From assembly GCF_001294645.1 (NCBI RefSeq), contig NZ_CP011868.1, positions 3,162,001 to 3,226,000 of the forward strand: a stretch of DNA of 64,000 nt. Reading direction: 5' to 3'. This DNA comes from Pseudonocardia sp. HH130629-09 (GTDB lineage Bacteria > Actinomycetota > Actinomycetes > Mycobacteriales > Pseudonocardiaceae). Below the pieces are notes generated by a model. That model was given only the letters and a program-made list of their open reading frames with translations, was not told the origin of the DNA and did no database searches. Of the stretch, positions 37,590 through 46,395 are shown piece by piece (the stretch's first letter is position 1; each line of letters begins with the position of its first letter). The position numbers and the translations under genes are program-made.

Positions 37590-38631
37590 GTGGTCGAGGC
37601 GCGGACGGACGGTGCGGGGGTCTGGTCCCCGGGCCGCGCGCCGACGACCGTCGGGATCCTGCTGCTGATCAGCCTGACCGCGTTCGAGGCGATGGGTGTG
37701 GGGACCGCGATGCCCGCCGTCGTCGCCGACCTGGGCGGGGTCTCCCGGTACGCCTGGCCGTTCGTGCTGTTCCTGGCCGCGGCGGTCTTCGGCACCGTCG
37801 CCGGCGGTCGCTGGTGCGACGTCCGGGGCCCGCGGGTGCCGCTCGTCGCCGCGCCGGTCCTGTTCGGGGCCCACCGGTCCGGCGGCCGGCGACCGTGGGA
37901 CGGGTCTGGTGCCCGCGGCACTCGGTGCCGCGGTCGGCGTCGCCGGGCTGAGCTGGGCGCTGGAGAACCTCGACGTCGGCGGGGCGGTGGCCGGCGTCGT
38001 CGCCGTCGCGGTGCTGGTGCCGTCGCTGCGCAGGCTGCTGCCCCGCGGGACCGTCGTCGCGCGCCCGGGCATCACCGCGGTCGTCGCGGCCCGCGGCCTG
38101 GTCGCCGGGGCGTTCTTCCCGGTCGTGTCGTTCCTGCCCCTGGTGCTCACCGCGACGCACGGCTGGTCGCTGACCGCCGCCGGGACGCCGCTGATCGTCG
38201 CGTCGCTGGGCTGGTCGGGCGCCGCCGCCTGGCAGGCTCGCAGACCCGACGCCGACCGCGCACTGATGCTGCGCTCCGGGTTCGCGATGATCGCCGCGGG
38301 CCAGGTCGCGCTGGTCCCGGTCGCCGCCGGGCTGCTGCCGGGCTGGCTCGCCGTGGGGTTCTGGGGCGTGTCCGGGCTCGGGATGGGCGTGGCGTTCTCC
38401 GCGATCGCCTACCTGACCCTGGCCCACTCCGACGCCGGTGACGTCGGTGCGCACTCCTCGGAGGCCCAGCTGCTCGACCAGCTCGCGACGGCGGTGTTCG
38501 TCGGTCTGGGCGGGGCGCTGCTGGTGGCGCTGGGTTCGCCCGCGGTCGCGCTGCCGGTGCTCGTCGCGGTCGTGGCCTGTCTCTCCGGGATCGGCGCGGT
38601 GACCGCGGGGCGGACCCGCCTCCGCCCCTGA
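37590..38631 (+). pseudogene. MFS transporter with internal deletion and frameshift
   Basis: The first 95 residues (37590 to about 37880) give helices 1-3 of an MFS protein (LLLISLTAFEAMGVGTAMPA, GRWCDVRGPRVPLVAAPVLF). Recognisable protein then resumes in another frame from about 37905 (GTGLVPAALGAAVGVAGLSW), with the second half through GAVTAGRTRLRP at 38631. Helices 4-6 and the conserved RALQG-type motif are missing, about 80-100 residues. The first frame stays open to 38441 but encodes no membrane protein after the break. A combined deletion and frameshift makes this a decayed gene. Confidence 0.8.
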
Positions 38632-38737
38632 GGCGACCGGTTCGGGCCGCCGTGTCCGGATCGACACCTGCCGTCGGTCTGGTGATCACCCGGCCGGGTG
38701 AGGGTGGGCGTCGTCGTCCCCACCCCCCGGAGGTCCC

Positions 38738-39721
38738 GTGACCCGCCCGTCCCCCCGCATCCGCCTCGTCGCCGCAGCGGTGCTCGCCCTGTCCCTCGCC
38801 GTCGCCCCGGCCGCCCTCGCCGCTCCCCCGCCGCAGGCCGGGCCGCGGGCCGTGCTCGACGTGGTCAGCGACGTGCAGGGTGATCTGCCCGACCTCGCAC
38901 ACACCCTCGCGGATCTGGACGACCTCGGCCGCGACGCCGACGGCACCGGGCCCGCCGACGCGCTCGTCGTCAACGGCGACCTGGTCCCCTCCGGCACGGT
39001 CGCCGAGTACGAGGCGTTCACCGCCGCACTGGCCGCCGGTCCGCCGCGGGCCCGGACGCTTGCCGCGATCGGCAACCACGAGTACTACACCGGCGAGCCG
39101 GACGCCGTGCTCACCGAGCGGTTCCTGCGCTACACCGGGATGCCGGCGCCCTACCACCGCAGCGACGTCCGCGGGGTGCCGGTGCTGTTCCTCGGCAGCG
39201 TGGCGGCGCCGGGCGACGACGCCTACGCCGTCCTCGGCGACGAGCAGCTGGACTGGTTCGACCGCGAGCTCGACCGCGCCTCGGCCCGGCCGGGTCCGGT
39301 GCTCGTGTTCTCCCACCACCCGCTGCTCGACACCGTGTCGGGGACCCGGGGTGCCGCGGGCGCGGACAACTACTGCTGCCAGTACCCGCGACCCGAGCAC
39401 GACCGGCTGCTGCAGATCATGGGCGACCATCCCGACGTCGTGTTCCTGACCGGGCACACCCACTACGACCTAGGGCTCGACGACTGGGCGGTCCGCCGCA
39501 CCGTCCCGGGCGGCCACCCCGAGGGGTTCACCGCCGTCAACACCGGCTCGCTGCAGACGCAGTGGTCGACCGCGCCGGACGGCAGCGAGGTGGCCGCCCC
39601 GACCAGGGCGATGAACCAGGGGCTGCGGCTGGTCGTCGACGGCGGGCGGACCGTGGTCGAGGCGCACGACTTCGCCGCGGACACCGTGGTGAACCGGATC
39701 GAGATCACCACGGGCGGCTGA
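38738..39721 (+). CDS. Secreted metallophosphoesterase (calcineurin-like)
   Basis: This 327-residue protein has a signal peptide (RIRLVAAAVLALSLAVAPAA, cleavage near ALAAPP). The metal-binding motifs follow in order: SDVQGD near residue 45 (Gln in the place of the usual His), VVNGDLVPSG near 80, AIGNHEYY near 110, FSHHPLLD near 190 and LTGHTHYDLG near 240. It probably hydrolyses a phosphate ester outside the cell using two metal ions. GGAGG lies five bases before GTG 38738. Two cysteines (NYCCQY) are unusual for the family. Confidence 0.9.
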   Translation: MTRPSPRIRLVAAAVLALSLAVAPAALAAPPPQAGPRAVLDVVSDVQGDLPDLAHTLADLDDLGRDADGTGPADALVVNGDLVPSGTVAEYEAFTAALAAGPPRARTLAAIGNHEYYTGEPDAVLTERFLRYTGMPAPYHRSDVRGVPVLFLGSVAAPGDDAYAVLGDEQLDWFDRELDRASARPGPVLVFSHHPLLDTVSGTRGAAGADNYCCQYPRPEHDRLLQIMGDHPDVVFLTGHTHYDLGLDDWAVRRTVPGGHPEGFTAVNTGSLQTQWSTAPDGSEVAAPTRAMNQGLRLVVDGGRTVVEAHDFAADTVVNRIEITTGG

Positions 39722-39734
39722 CCACCGCCGACGA

Positions 39735-39773
39735 CCCGGGCCACGACCCGCTCGACGGGGGGCGTGGCCCGGG
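39735..39773. terminator. Bidirectional terminator between phosphoesterase and cobN
   Basis: CCCGGGCCACG (39735-39745) pairs exactly with 39763-39773, and an inner CCCG/CGGG pair shortens the loop. It lies between two convergent stop codons. Confidence 0.75.
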
Positions 39774-39789
39774 CCGGGGCACGACGGGA

Positions 39790-42700
39790 TCAGTCCCCCT
39801 CGATGTCGCCCTCGGACTCCAGGTAGGCCTGGCGCAGCGCGTCCAGCGTCGCCTGCTCCGGGCTCTCCCAGAGCCCGCGGTCGACGGCCTCCAGCAGTCG
39901 TTCGGCCATGCCGTGCAGCGCCCACGGGTTGGACTCGGACAGGAACTTGCGGTTGTCCGGGTCCAGCACGTACTCGGCGGTCAGCGTCTCGTACTGCCAG
40001 TCCGCGATCACACCGGTGGTGGCGTCCCAGCCGAACAGGTAGTCGACGGTCGCGGCCATCTCGAACGCGCCCTTGTAGCCGTGCCGGCGCATCGCGGCGA
40101 TCCAGCGCGGGTTCACCACGCGGGCACGGAAGACCCGGGCGGTCTCCTCGTGCAGGCTGCGGGTGCGCACCGCCTCCGGACGGGTCGAGTCCCCGACGTA
40201 GGCGGCCGGCGCGGTGCCGGTCAGCGCGCGCACCGTGGCGACCATGCCGCCGTGGTACTGGTAGTAGTCGTCGGAGTCGGCGATGTCGTGCTCGCGGGTG
40301 TCGATGTTCTTGGCCGCCACCGCGATCCGCCGATAGGCGTTCTCCATGTCGTCCCGGGCCGGGACGCCGTCGAGGCCGCGGCCGTAGGCGTAGCCGCCCC
40401 AGGTGGAGTAGACCTCGGCGAGGTCGGCGTCGCCGCGCCAGTCGCGGGAGTCGACGAGCTGGAGCAGCCCGGCGCCGTAGGTGCCCGGCTTGGAGCCGAA
40501 GATCCGGGTGCGGGCGCGGCGGTCGTCGCCGGTGCGCTCGCGGTCGGCCTCGACGTGGGCGCGGACGTAGTTCTGCTCCGGGGTCTCGTGCAGCTCGGCG
40601 ACCAGCTTCACCGCGTCGTCGAGCAGGGCCAGCACGTGCGGGAACGCGTCGCGGAAGAACCCGGAGATGCGGACCGTGACGTCGACGCGCGGGCGGCCGA
40701 GCTCGTCGAGGTCGATCACCTCCAGGCTGCGGACGCGGCGGCTCGCGTCGTCCCACACCGGGCGGACGCCGAGCAGGGCGAACACCTCGGCGACGTCGTC
40801 GCCGGAGGTCCGCATCGCGCTGGTCCCCCACACCGACAGGCCGACGCTGCGCGGGTACTCGCCGTGGTCGGCCCGGTAGCGCTCGACCAGCGACTCGGCC
40901 ATCGCCTGCCCGGTCTCCCAGGCCAGCTTCGACGGGACGGCCTTCGGGTCGACCGAGTAGAAGTTCCGCCCGGTCGGGAGCACGTTGACCAGCCCGCGCA
41001 ACGGGGAGCCGGACGGGCCGGCCGGGATGAAGCCGCCGTCGAGGGCGTGCAGCACCCGGTCGAGCTCGTGCGCGGTGGCGTCGAGCCGCGGCACGACCTC
41101 GTCGGCGGCGAAGCGCAGCACCGCACGCACCCCGTCGGCGTCCACGGCGGGGAGCACCTCGGAGCCGGCCGGGGCGGGGGTCAGGTGCTCGTCGACGACG
41201 GCGTCGACTCCGGCCGGGTCCCAGCCGCGGGACTCCATCGCCGCGACGAGGGCGCGGGCCACCTGCTCGACGGCGTCGGTGCGGGCGTTGGTCTCCGAGC
41301 CGTCCTCGACCAACCCGAGCGCCTGACGCAGGCCGGGGACGGACTGTTCGCCGCCCCACATCTGCCGGGCGCGGAGCACCGCCAGCACCAGGTCGACGCG
41401 CTGCTCGCCGGCCGGGGCCTGGGCGAGCACGTGCAGGCCGTCGCGGATCTGCACGTCCTTGATCTCGCAGAGCCAGCCGTCGACGTGCATGAGCATGTCG
41501 TCGAAGACGTCCTCGTCGGGACGCTGTTCCAGCCCGAGGTCCTGGTGCATCTGGGCCGCGGTCATCAGCGTCCAGATCTGCTGGCGGATCGCGGGCAGCT
41601 TCGCCGGGTCCAGCGCGGAGATGTTGGCGTGCTCGTCGAGCAGCTGCTCCAGGCGGGCGATGTCGCCGTAGGACTCGGCGCGCGCCATCGGCGGGATGAG
41701 GTGGTCGACCAGGGTGGCGTGCGCCCGGCGCTTGGCCTGCGTGCCCTCGCCGGGGTCGTTCACCAGGAAGGGGTAGACCAGCGGCAGGTCGCCGAGGACG
41801 GCGTCGGTGCCGCAGGAGGCCGACATCCCCAGTGTCTTGCCGGGCAGCCACTCCAGGTTGCCGTGCTTGCCGATGTGCACGATCGCGTGCGCACCGAACC
41901 CGCCCTCGGACTCCGGCGCGGCCAGCCAGCGGTAGGCGCCCAGGTAGTGGTGCGACGGCGGCAGGTCCGGGTCGTGGTAGATCGCGACCGGGTTCTCCCC
42001 GAAACCGCGCGGCGGCTGCACGATCAGCACGACGTTCCCGCGGCGCAGCGCCGCGACGACGATGTCGCCGTCCGGGTTCTGCGAGCGGTCGAGGTAGTGC
42101 TCGCCCGGCGCCTCGCCCCAGTGCTCGACGACGCCGTCGCGGAAGTCCTCGGGCAGCGTGTCGAACCAGCTGCGATAGGTCGCGGCGGAGATGCGGACCG
42201 GGTTGCCGGCCAGCTTGTCCTCGGTGAGCCAGTCCGGGTCCTGCCCGCCGGCCTCGATCAGGGCGTGCATGAGCGCGTCGCCGTCGCCGGCCTCGACGCC
42301 CGGGAACGCCGCCTCGCCCTCGGTGGCGACCGCGTAGCCCGCCGCGGCCATCGTGCGCAGCAGCGCCACCGTCGACGCCGGGGTGTCCAGCCCGACCGCG
42401 TTACCGATCCGCGCGTGCTTGGTCGGGTACGCCGACAGCATCAGCACGATCTTCTTGTCCGCGTTCGGGACCCGGCGCAGCGTCGCGTGCTTCACCGCGA
42501 TCCCGGCGACCCGGGCGGCCCGCTCGTCGTCGGGGACGTAGACCGAGAGGCCGTCGGCGTCGGTCTCCTTGAACGAGAACGGGACGGTGATCAGTCGGCC
42601 GTCGAACTCAGGCACCGCGACCTGGGTGGCGACGTCGAGCGGGGACATCCCGTCGTCGTTGGCCTCCCAGGTGGCCCGGGAGCTGGTCAGGCACAGGCCC

Positions 42701-43434
42701 TGCAGGATCGGGACGTCGAGCGCGGCCAGCTCGGTGACGTCCCACTCCTCGTCCTCGCCACCGGCCTGGGCGCCCGCGGGCTTGGTGCCGCCCGCGGCGA
42801 GCACGGTGACGACCATGGCGTCGGCCTCGCGCAGCCGCTCCAGCAGCGCGGCCGGGGCCTGACGCAGCGACGCACACCAGATCGGCAGCGCGCGGGCACC
42901 CTTCGCCGCGATCTGCTCGCAGAGCGCCTCGATGTAGCGGGTGTTCCCGGCGAGGAACTGGGCGCGGTAGAACAGCACCGCGACCGTCGGCCCGTCGACG
43001 TCGGTGGCCGGGAGGGACAGCTCGCCCCACTCTGGCAGCTCCACCGGCGGCGCGAAGCCCTCACCGGTGAGCAGCACCGTGTCGGACAGGAACGCGTGCA
43101 GCTGCGCCAGGTTCTCGGTGCCGCCCTGTGCCAGGTAGGTGTGCGCCTGGGCCGCGACGCCCGCGGGCACCGAGGACAGCTCCATCATCTCCGCGTCCGG
43201 GGCCATCTCCCCGCCCAGGCAGACCAGCGGCGTCGCGCGGGCCCGCAGCAGGTCCAGTCCCTCCTCGAAGTAGCGGTACCCGCCGAGGACGCGGACGACG
43301 ACGACGTCAGCGGCGTCGGCCATCTCGGCCAGCTCGTCGTGGGTGACCCGGTTCGGGTTGGCGAGGCGGTAGTCCGCGCCCGAGGACCGGGCCGAGAGCA
43401 GGTCGGTGTCCGAGGTGGACAGCAGGAGGATCAC
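39790..43434 (-). CDS. cobN: Aerobic cobaltochelatase subunit CobN
   Basis: This is the 1214-residue large subunit of the ATP-dependent enzyme that inserts cobalt into hydrogenobyrinic acid a,c-diamide in aerobic vitamin B12 synthesis. The length and motifs match CobN/BchH: an early CLGGEMAPDAEMM region, VLMLSAYPTKHARIGNAVGL near residue 330, HIGKHGNLEWLPGKTLGMSA near 525, RNFYSVDPKAVPSKLAWETG near 830 and FGSKPGTYGAGLLQLVDSRD near 985. The CobS/CobT or ChlI/ChlD-type partners are not in this window. It is preceded by a cobalamin riboswitch, so B12 should lower its expression. cobG lies divergently 19 kb away. Confidence 0.96.
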   Translation of the reverse strand: MILLLSTSDTDLLSARSSGADYRLANPNRVTHDELAEMADAADVVVVRVLGGYRYFEEGLDLLRARATPLVCLGGEMAPDAEMMELSSVPAGVAAQAHTYLAQGGTENLAQLHAFLSDTVLLTGEGFAPPVELPEWGELSLPATDVDGPTVAVLFYRAQFLAGNTRYIEALCEQIAAKGARALPIWCASLRQAPAALLERLREADAMVVTVLAAGGTKPAGAQAGGEDEEWDVTELAALDVPILQGLCLTSSRATWEANDDGMSPLDVATQVAVPEFDGRLITVPFSFKETDADGLSVYVPDDERAARVAGIAVKHATLRRVPNADKKIVLMLSAYPTKHARIGNAVGLDTPASTVALLRTMAAAGYAVATEGEAAFPGVEAGDGDALMHALIEAGGQDPDWLTEDKLAGNPVRISAATYRSWFDTLPEDFRDGVVEHWGEAPGEHYLDRSQNPDGDIVVAALRRGNVVLIVQPPRGFGENPVAIYHDPDLPPSHHYLGAYRWLAAPESEGGFGAHAIVHIGKHGNLEWLPGKTLGMSASCGTDAVLGDLPLVYPFLVNDPGEGTQAKRRAHATLVDHLIPPMARAESYGDIARLEQLLDEHANISALDPAKLPAIRQQIWTLMTAAQMHQDLGLEQRPDEDVFDDMLMHVDGWLCEIKDVQIRDGLHVLAQAPAGEQRVDLVLAVLRARQMWGGEQSVPGLRQALGLVEDGSETNARTDAVEQVARALVAAMESRGWDPAGVDAVVDEHLTPAPAGSEVLPAVDADGVRAVLRFAADEVVPRLDATAHELDRVLHALDGGFIPAGPSGSPLRGLVNVLPTGRNFYSVDPKAVPSKLAWETGQAMAESLVERYRADHGEYPRSVGLSVWGTSAMRTSGDDVAEVFALLGVRPVWDDASRRVRSLEVIDLDELGRPRVDVTVRISGFFRDAFPHVLALLDDAVKLVAELHETPEQNYVRAHVEADRERTGDDRRARTRIFGSKPGTYGAGLLQLVDSRDWRGDADLAEVYSTWGGYAYGRGLDGVPARDDMENAYRRIAVAAKNIDTREHDIADSDDYYQYHGGMVATVRALTGTAPAAYVGDSTRPEAVRTRSLHEETARVFRARVVNPRWIAAMRRHGYKGAFEMAATVDYLFGWDATTGVIADWQYETLTAEYVLDPDNRKFLSESNPWALHGMAERLLEAVDRGLWESPEQATLDALRQAYLESEGDIEGD

Positions 43435-43464
43435 CGGAGGGCTCCGGGCACAGCATGGGCGCGC

Positions 43465-43655
43465 GTCATCGACGGACCTTCCTCGGGATCCTCGTCCCGG
43501 GTGGGGTGGCGCGGCGAACGGGCGCAGTGTCTGGCTCCCCCCGGCCGTGGCCGGGGGTCACAGTGGCGGGACCGCGCCGGACTCGCACCGGCTTCCTGGT
43601 TCCCGCTCGCCGTCTTCGGTTGTCGTCAGTCACCTTCGGTGGCGGCCCGGGGTCC
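43465..43655 (-). promoter_or_regulatory. Cobalamin riboswitch in the cobN leader
   Basis: On the minus strand the leader has the core GCCGGTGCGAGTCCGGC (about 43577-43593), followed by CGGTCCCGCCACTGTGA and then the B12 box GGAGCCAGACACTGCG (about 43523-43538). This order is the conserved core of the Cbl riboswitch. Limits are approximate. It occupies most of the 317-base gap upstream of cobN and should shut off translation or transcription when adenosylcobalamin is bound. Confidence 0.9.
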
Positions 43656-43751
43656 CGTCAAGGTGCGCCGGACCAGGGTGGTGATCCGCACGTGCGACGG
43701 CGTGACGGGCGGGTCGGTCCGGGGGCGGAGCGGAACGGGGGCACCCCGCCG

Positions 43752-45344
43752 TCAGAACCGATCGACGCCCGCCCCGCCCGCGGGCGGGGTGTCGTCACCG
43801 GCCCGGCCGAGGTCGCGGGCCTGCAGCGCCAGCCACAGCTCGTGGCGGTCCTGGGCCGAGGACAACCGGCGACCGCTGAGCCGCTCGGCCGCGGCGATCC
43901 GGTTCCGCACGGTGTGCCGGTGCACGCCCAGCGCGGCGGCGGTGGCCTCCCAGTGGCCGTTGCGCTCGACGAACGCGGCCACCGCGCGCAGCAGCTGCGC
44001 GCCGCGCGGGTCGGCGTCGAACGGGCCGAGGACGGCGTCGGCGAACCCGCCGAGGCGGTCGTGGTCGAGCAGCGCGAGCAGCATCCGGCTCGACGCCACG
44101 TCCTCGGCGTGCGCGGTCCGTCCGGTCAGCCGGGCCACCGGCAGCGCCGAGCGGGCCTGGCGCAGCGACACCGCCAGCGCGCCGGGGCGCACCGCGATCC
44201 CGATCCCGGCCGGGCGGCCCGCGGCCAGGGTGGTGAGCACGGTGTCCAGGTCGACCGGCGCGGGCACGGCCAGCTCGACCCGGCCCGCGGGGTCGGCGGG
44301 CTCGGTCCCCGGGCCGTCGCGCACCACCCGGACCAGGGCGTCGGGCAGCACGGCGGCGAGGTCGGCGGCCAGCTCGTCCGGGCGCGGCGCGGCGACGACC
44401 GCGGCCCGCAGCGGCTGTTCTGACAGACCGGCGGCGGCCAGCCTGCGTCCGGCGACGGCGTCGTCGACCACGCCGCGTTCCAGGGACGCGAGCAACCGGG
44501 CCCGGCCACGGCGCACCGCGGCGTCGAGACCGGCACGGCGTTCCAGGTCCAGCGACAGCAGCGACACCAGGTCCCCGGTGACCTGGTTGGAGTGCGGTCC
44601 CGCGGCGGGCCCGTCCACCAGCAGCAGCGCCCGGATCCGGTGCGAGCCCAGCGGGTGCACCTCGCGGCGGCGCCCGCCGCCGGTCTCGACCGCCGCACCC
44701 AGCAGCCCCTGGGCACGCACGGCGGCGACGGTGCCCGCCAGGCCGGCGGCCAGGGCGTCGGCGCCGTCCGGCGGGGCGGCGGCCAGCACCCGTCCGAGCA
44801 GGTCGACGACCACCGCGGTGCGCCCGGTGGCCTGCGCGTGCACCGCGAGCACTGCCGCCGGTCCACCCGGGACGACGGCGGCCGCGGTGAGCGCCCGCTG
44901 GGTGCGCAGCGCCCACTGCAGCCGGGCCCGCTCGGCGGCGTCGCGGTGGGCGAACACGGCCCGGGTCACCGCGACGAACGGCACCCCGTCCGGGACCCCC
45001 AGCAGCGGCAGCCCGGCCCGGCGGGCGGCGGTGACCAGCTCGGCCGGGACCCGGCGGTGCGGCAGGTCCGCACCCAGCCCGAGCCCGAGCGCGACGACGC
45101 CGTGCGCGCGCAGGTGCCGGGCGTAGGCGGTGAGCCCCTCGACGTCCGACGGCAGCAGGAACCCCACGGTGAGCACCAGCTCCCCGCCCTCCAGCCACGA
45201 GCCGGGCTCGGTCAGCTCCGACACCGCGGCCGCCGCGACCACGACGTCGAGGTCGGCGTCGTCGACGGCGGCGCGCCCGAGCCGCAGCGCGGGGTCGGCG
45301 AGCAGGGTCGCGAGCGTGACACCGGACGACGGGATGGACGCCAC
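43752..45344 (-). CDS. PucR-family transcriptional regulator
   Basis: This 530-residue protein has the N-terminal PucR domain (TLATLLADPALRLGRAAVDD ... WLEGGELVLTVGF), a variable GGDEF-like middle, and a C-terminal helix-turn-helix of the HTH_30 type. The HTH reads FVERNGHWEATAAALGVHRH followed by TVRNRIAAAERLSG, near residues 455-490. PucR proteins activate purine, amine or amino-acid catabolism in response to the substrate. It is divergent from the ureohydrolase gene by 103 bases, so it very likely controls that gene and the symporter. The segment from 43435 to its end carries the cobN riboswitch. Confidence 0.9.
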   Translation of the reverse strand: MASIPSSGVTLATLLADPALRLGRAAVDDADLDVVVAAAAVSELTEPGSWLEGGELVLTVGFLLPSDVEGLTAYARHLRAHGVVALGLGLGADLPHRRVPAELVTAARRAGLPLLGVPDGVPFVAVTRAVFAHRDAAERARLQWALRTQRALTAAAVVPGGPAAVLAVHAQATGRTAVVVDLLGRVLAAAPPDGADALAAGLAGTVAAVRAQGLLGAAVETGGGRRREVHPLGSHRIRALLLVDGPAAGPHSNQVTGDLVSLLSLDLERRAGLDAAVRRGRARLLASLERGVVDDAVAGRRLAAAGLSEQPLRAAVVAAPRPDELAADLAAVLPDALVRVVRDGPGTEPADPAGRVELAVPAPVDLDTVLTTLAAGRPAGIGIAVRPGALAVSLRQARSALPVARLTGRTAHAEDVASSRMLLALLDHDRLGGFADAVLGPFDADPRGAQLLRAVAAFVERNGHWEATAAALGVHRHTVRNRIAAAERLSGRRLSSAQDRHELWLALQARDLGRAGDDTPPAGGAGVDRF

Positions 45345-45447
45345 GTAGAGGATGATCGCGCGGACTTCGACGTTTCGTCACTTCCCCCTGCGCGCCCGGT
45401 GCCCGACCGTGGGCGCACCCGAGACCGCCGCCCCGAGGAGGCCCACC

Positions 45448-46389
45448 GTGACCGTCGGCCCGGTCGACGCCAGCGTCGTCCCCCGTTTCGCCGGACCCAC
45501 CACGTTCGCCCGGCTCCCCCGCCTCGACGAGGTGGAGCACGCCGACGTCGCGGTCCTGGGGCTCCCGTTCGACGCCGGGGTGTCCTACCGGCCCGGCGCC
45601 CGGTTCGGCCCGGCGCACGTGCGGGCGGCGTCGAAGCTGCTGCGGCCCTACCACCCGCCGCTGGGCGTCTCCCCGTTCGCCGCCCAGCAGGTGGCCGACG
45701 CCGGTGACCTCGGCATCAACCCGTTCTCGATCGACGAGGCGATCGCCACCGTCGAACAGGCCGCGGACCGGCTGCGCGCCGGTGGCACCACGCTGCTCGC
45801 GCTCGGCGGGGACCACACCGTGGCGCTGCCGCTGCTGCGGTCGGTGGCCCGCACCCACGGGCCGGTCGGCGTCGTGCACTTCGACGCCCACCTCGACACC
45901 TGGGACACCTACTTCGGGGCCGACATCACCCACGGCACCCCGTTCCGCAACGCCGCGCAGGAGGGGTTGCTCGACCCGCGGCGCTGCGTGCACGTCGGCA
46001 TCCGCGGCCCGCTCTACAGCGAGCAGGACCTCGCCGACGACGAGGTCCTCGGCTTCCAGGTGATCGGCACCGACGACGTCCAGACCGACGGGGTGGCCGC
46101 CGTCGTCGAGCGGATGCGGCGCCGGCTGGGCACCGGACCGGTGTACGTGTCGGTCGACATCGACGTGCTCGACCCCGCGCACGCCCCCGGCACCGGCACC
46201 CCGGAGGCCGGCGGGCTGACCAGCCGTGAGCTGCTGCACTGCCTGCGCGGGCTGGTGGGGGTCGACGTCGTCGGCGCCGACGTCGTCGAGGTCTCCCCCG
46301 CCTACGACCACGCGGAGATCACCGGGATCGCCGCCGCCCACGTCGCCTACGAGCTGGTGTCCGTGCTCGCCGCCAACCGGAAGGGCTGA
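45448..46389 (+). CDS. Agmatinase/ureohydrolase family protein
   Basis: This 313-residue arginase-fold enzyme cleaves a guanidino compound to urea and an amine using two manganese ions. Metal ligands are seen in LGGDHTV near residue 119, HFDAHLDTW near 143 and [19 protein letters not shown] near 234. The [14 protein letters not shown] loop is typical of agmatinases and guanidinobutyrases, so agmatine, guanidinobutyrate or guanidinopropionate are all possible. GTG 45448 follows GAGGAGG. It is followed after six bases by a sodium symporter gene that probably imports the substrate, and is divergent from PucR. No urease is present here. Confidence 0.9.
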   Translation: MTVGPVDASVVPRFAGPTTFARLPRLDEVEHADVAVLGLPFDAGVSYRPGARFGPAHVRAASKLLRPYHPPLGVSPFAAQQVADAGDLGINPFSIDEAIATVEQAADRLRAGGTTLLALGGDHTVALPLLRSVARTHGPVGVVHFDAHLDTWDTYFGADITHGTPFRNAAQEGLLDPRRCVHVGIRGPLYSEQDLADDEVLGFQVIGTDDVQTDGVAAVVERMRRRLGTGPVYVSVDIDVLDPAHAPGTGTPEAGGLTSRELLHCLRGLVGVDVVGADVVEVSPAYDHAEITGIAAAHVAYELVSVLAANRKG

Positions 46390-46395
46390 TCCGCC

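Noticed and set aside
39562..45126. 1854-residue plus-strand frame opposite cobN and pucR
   Set aside because: Antisense to two well-supported genes and without recognisable protein features.
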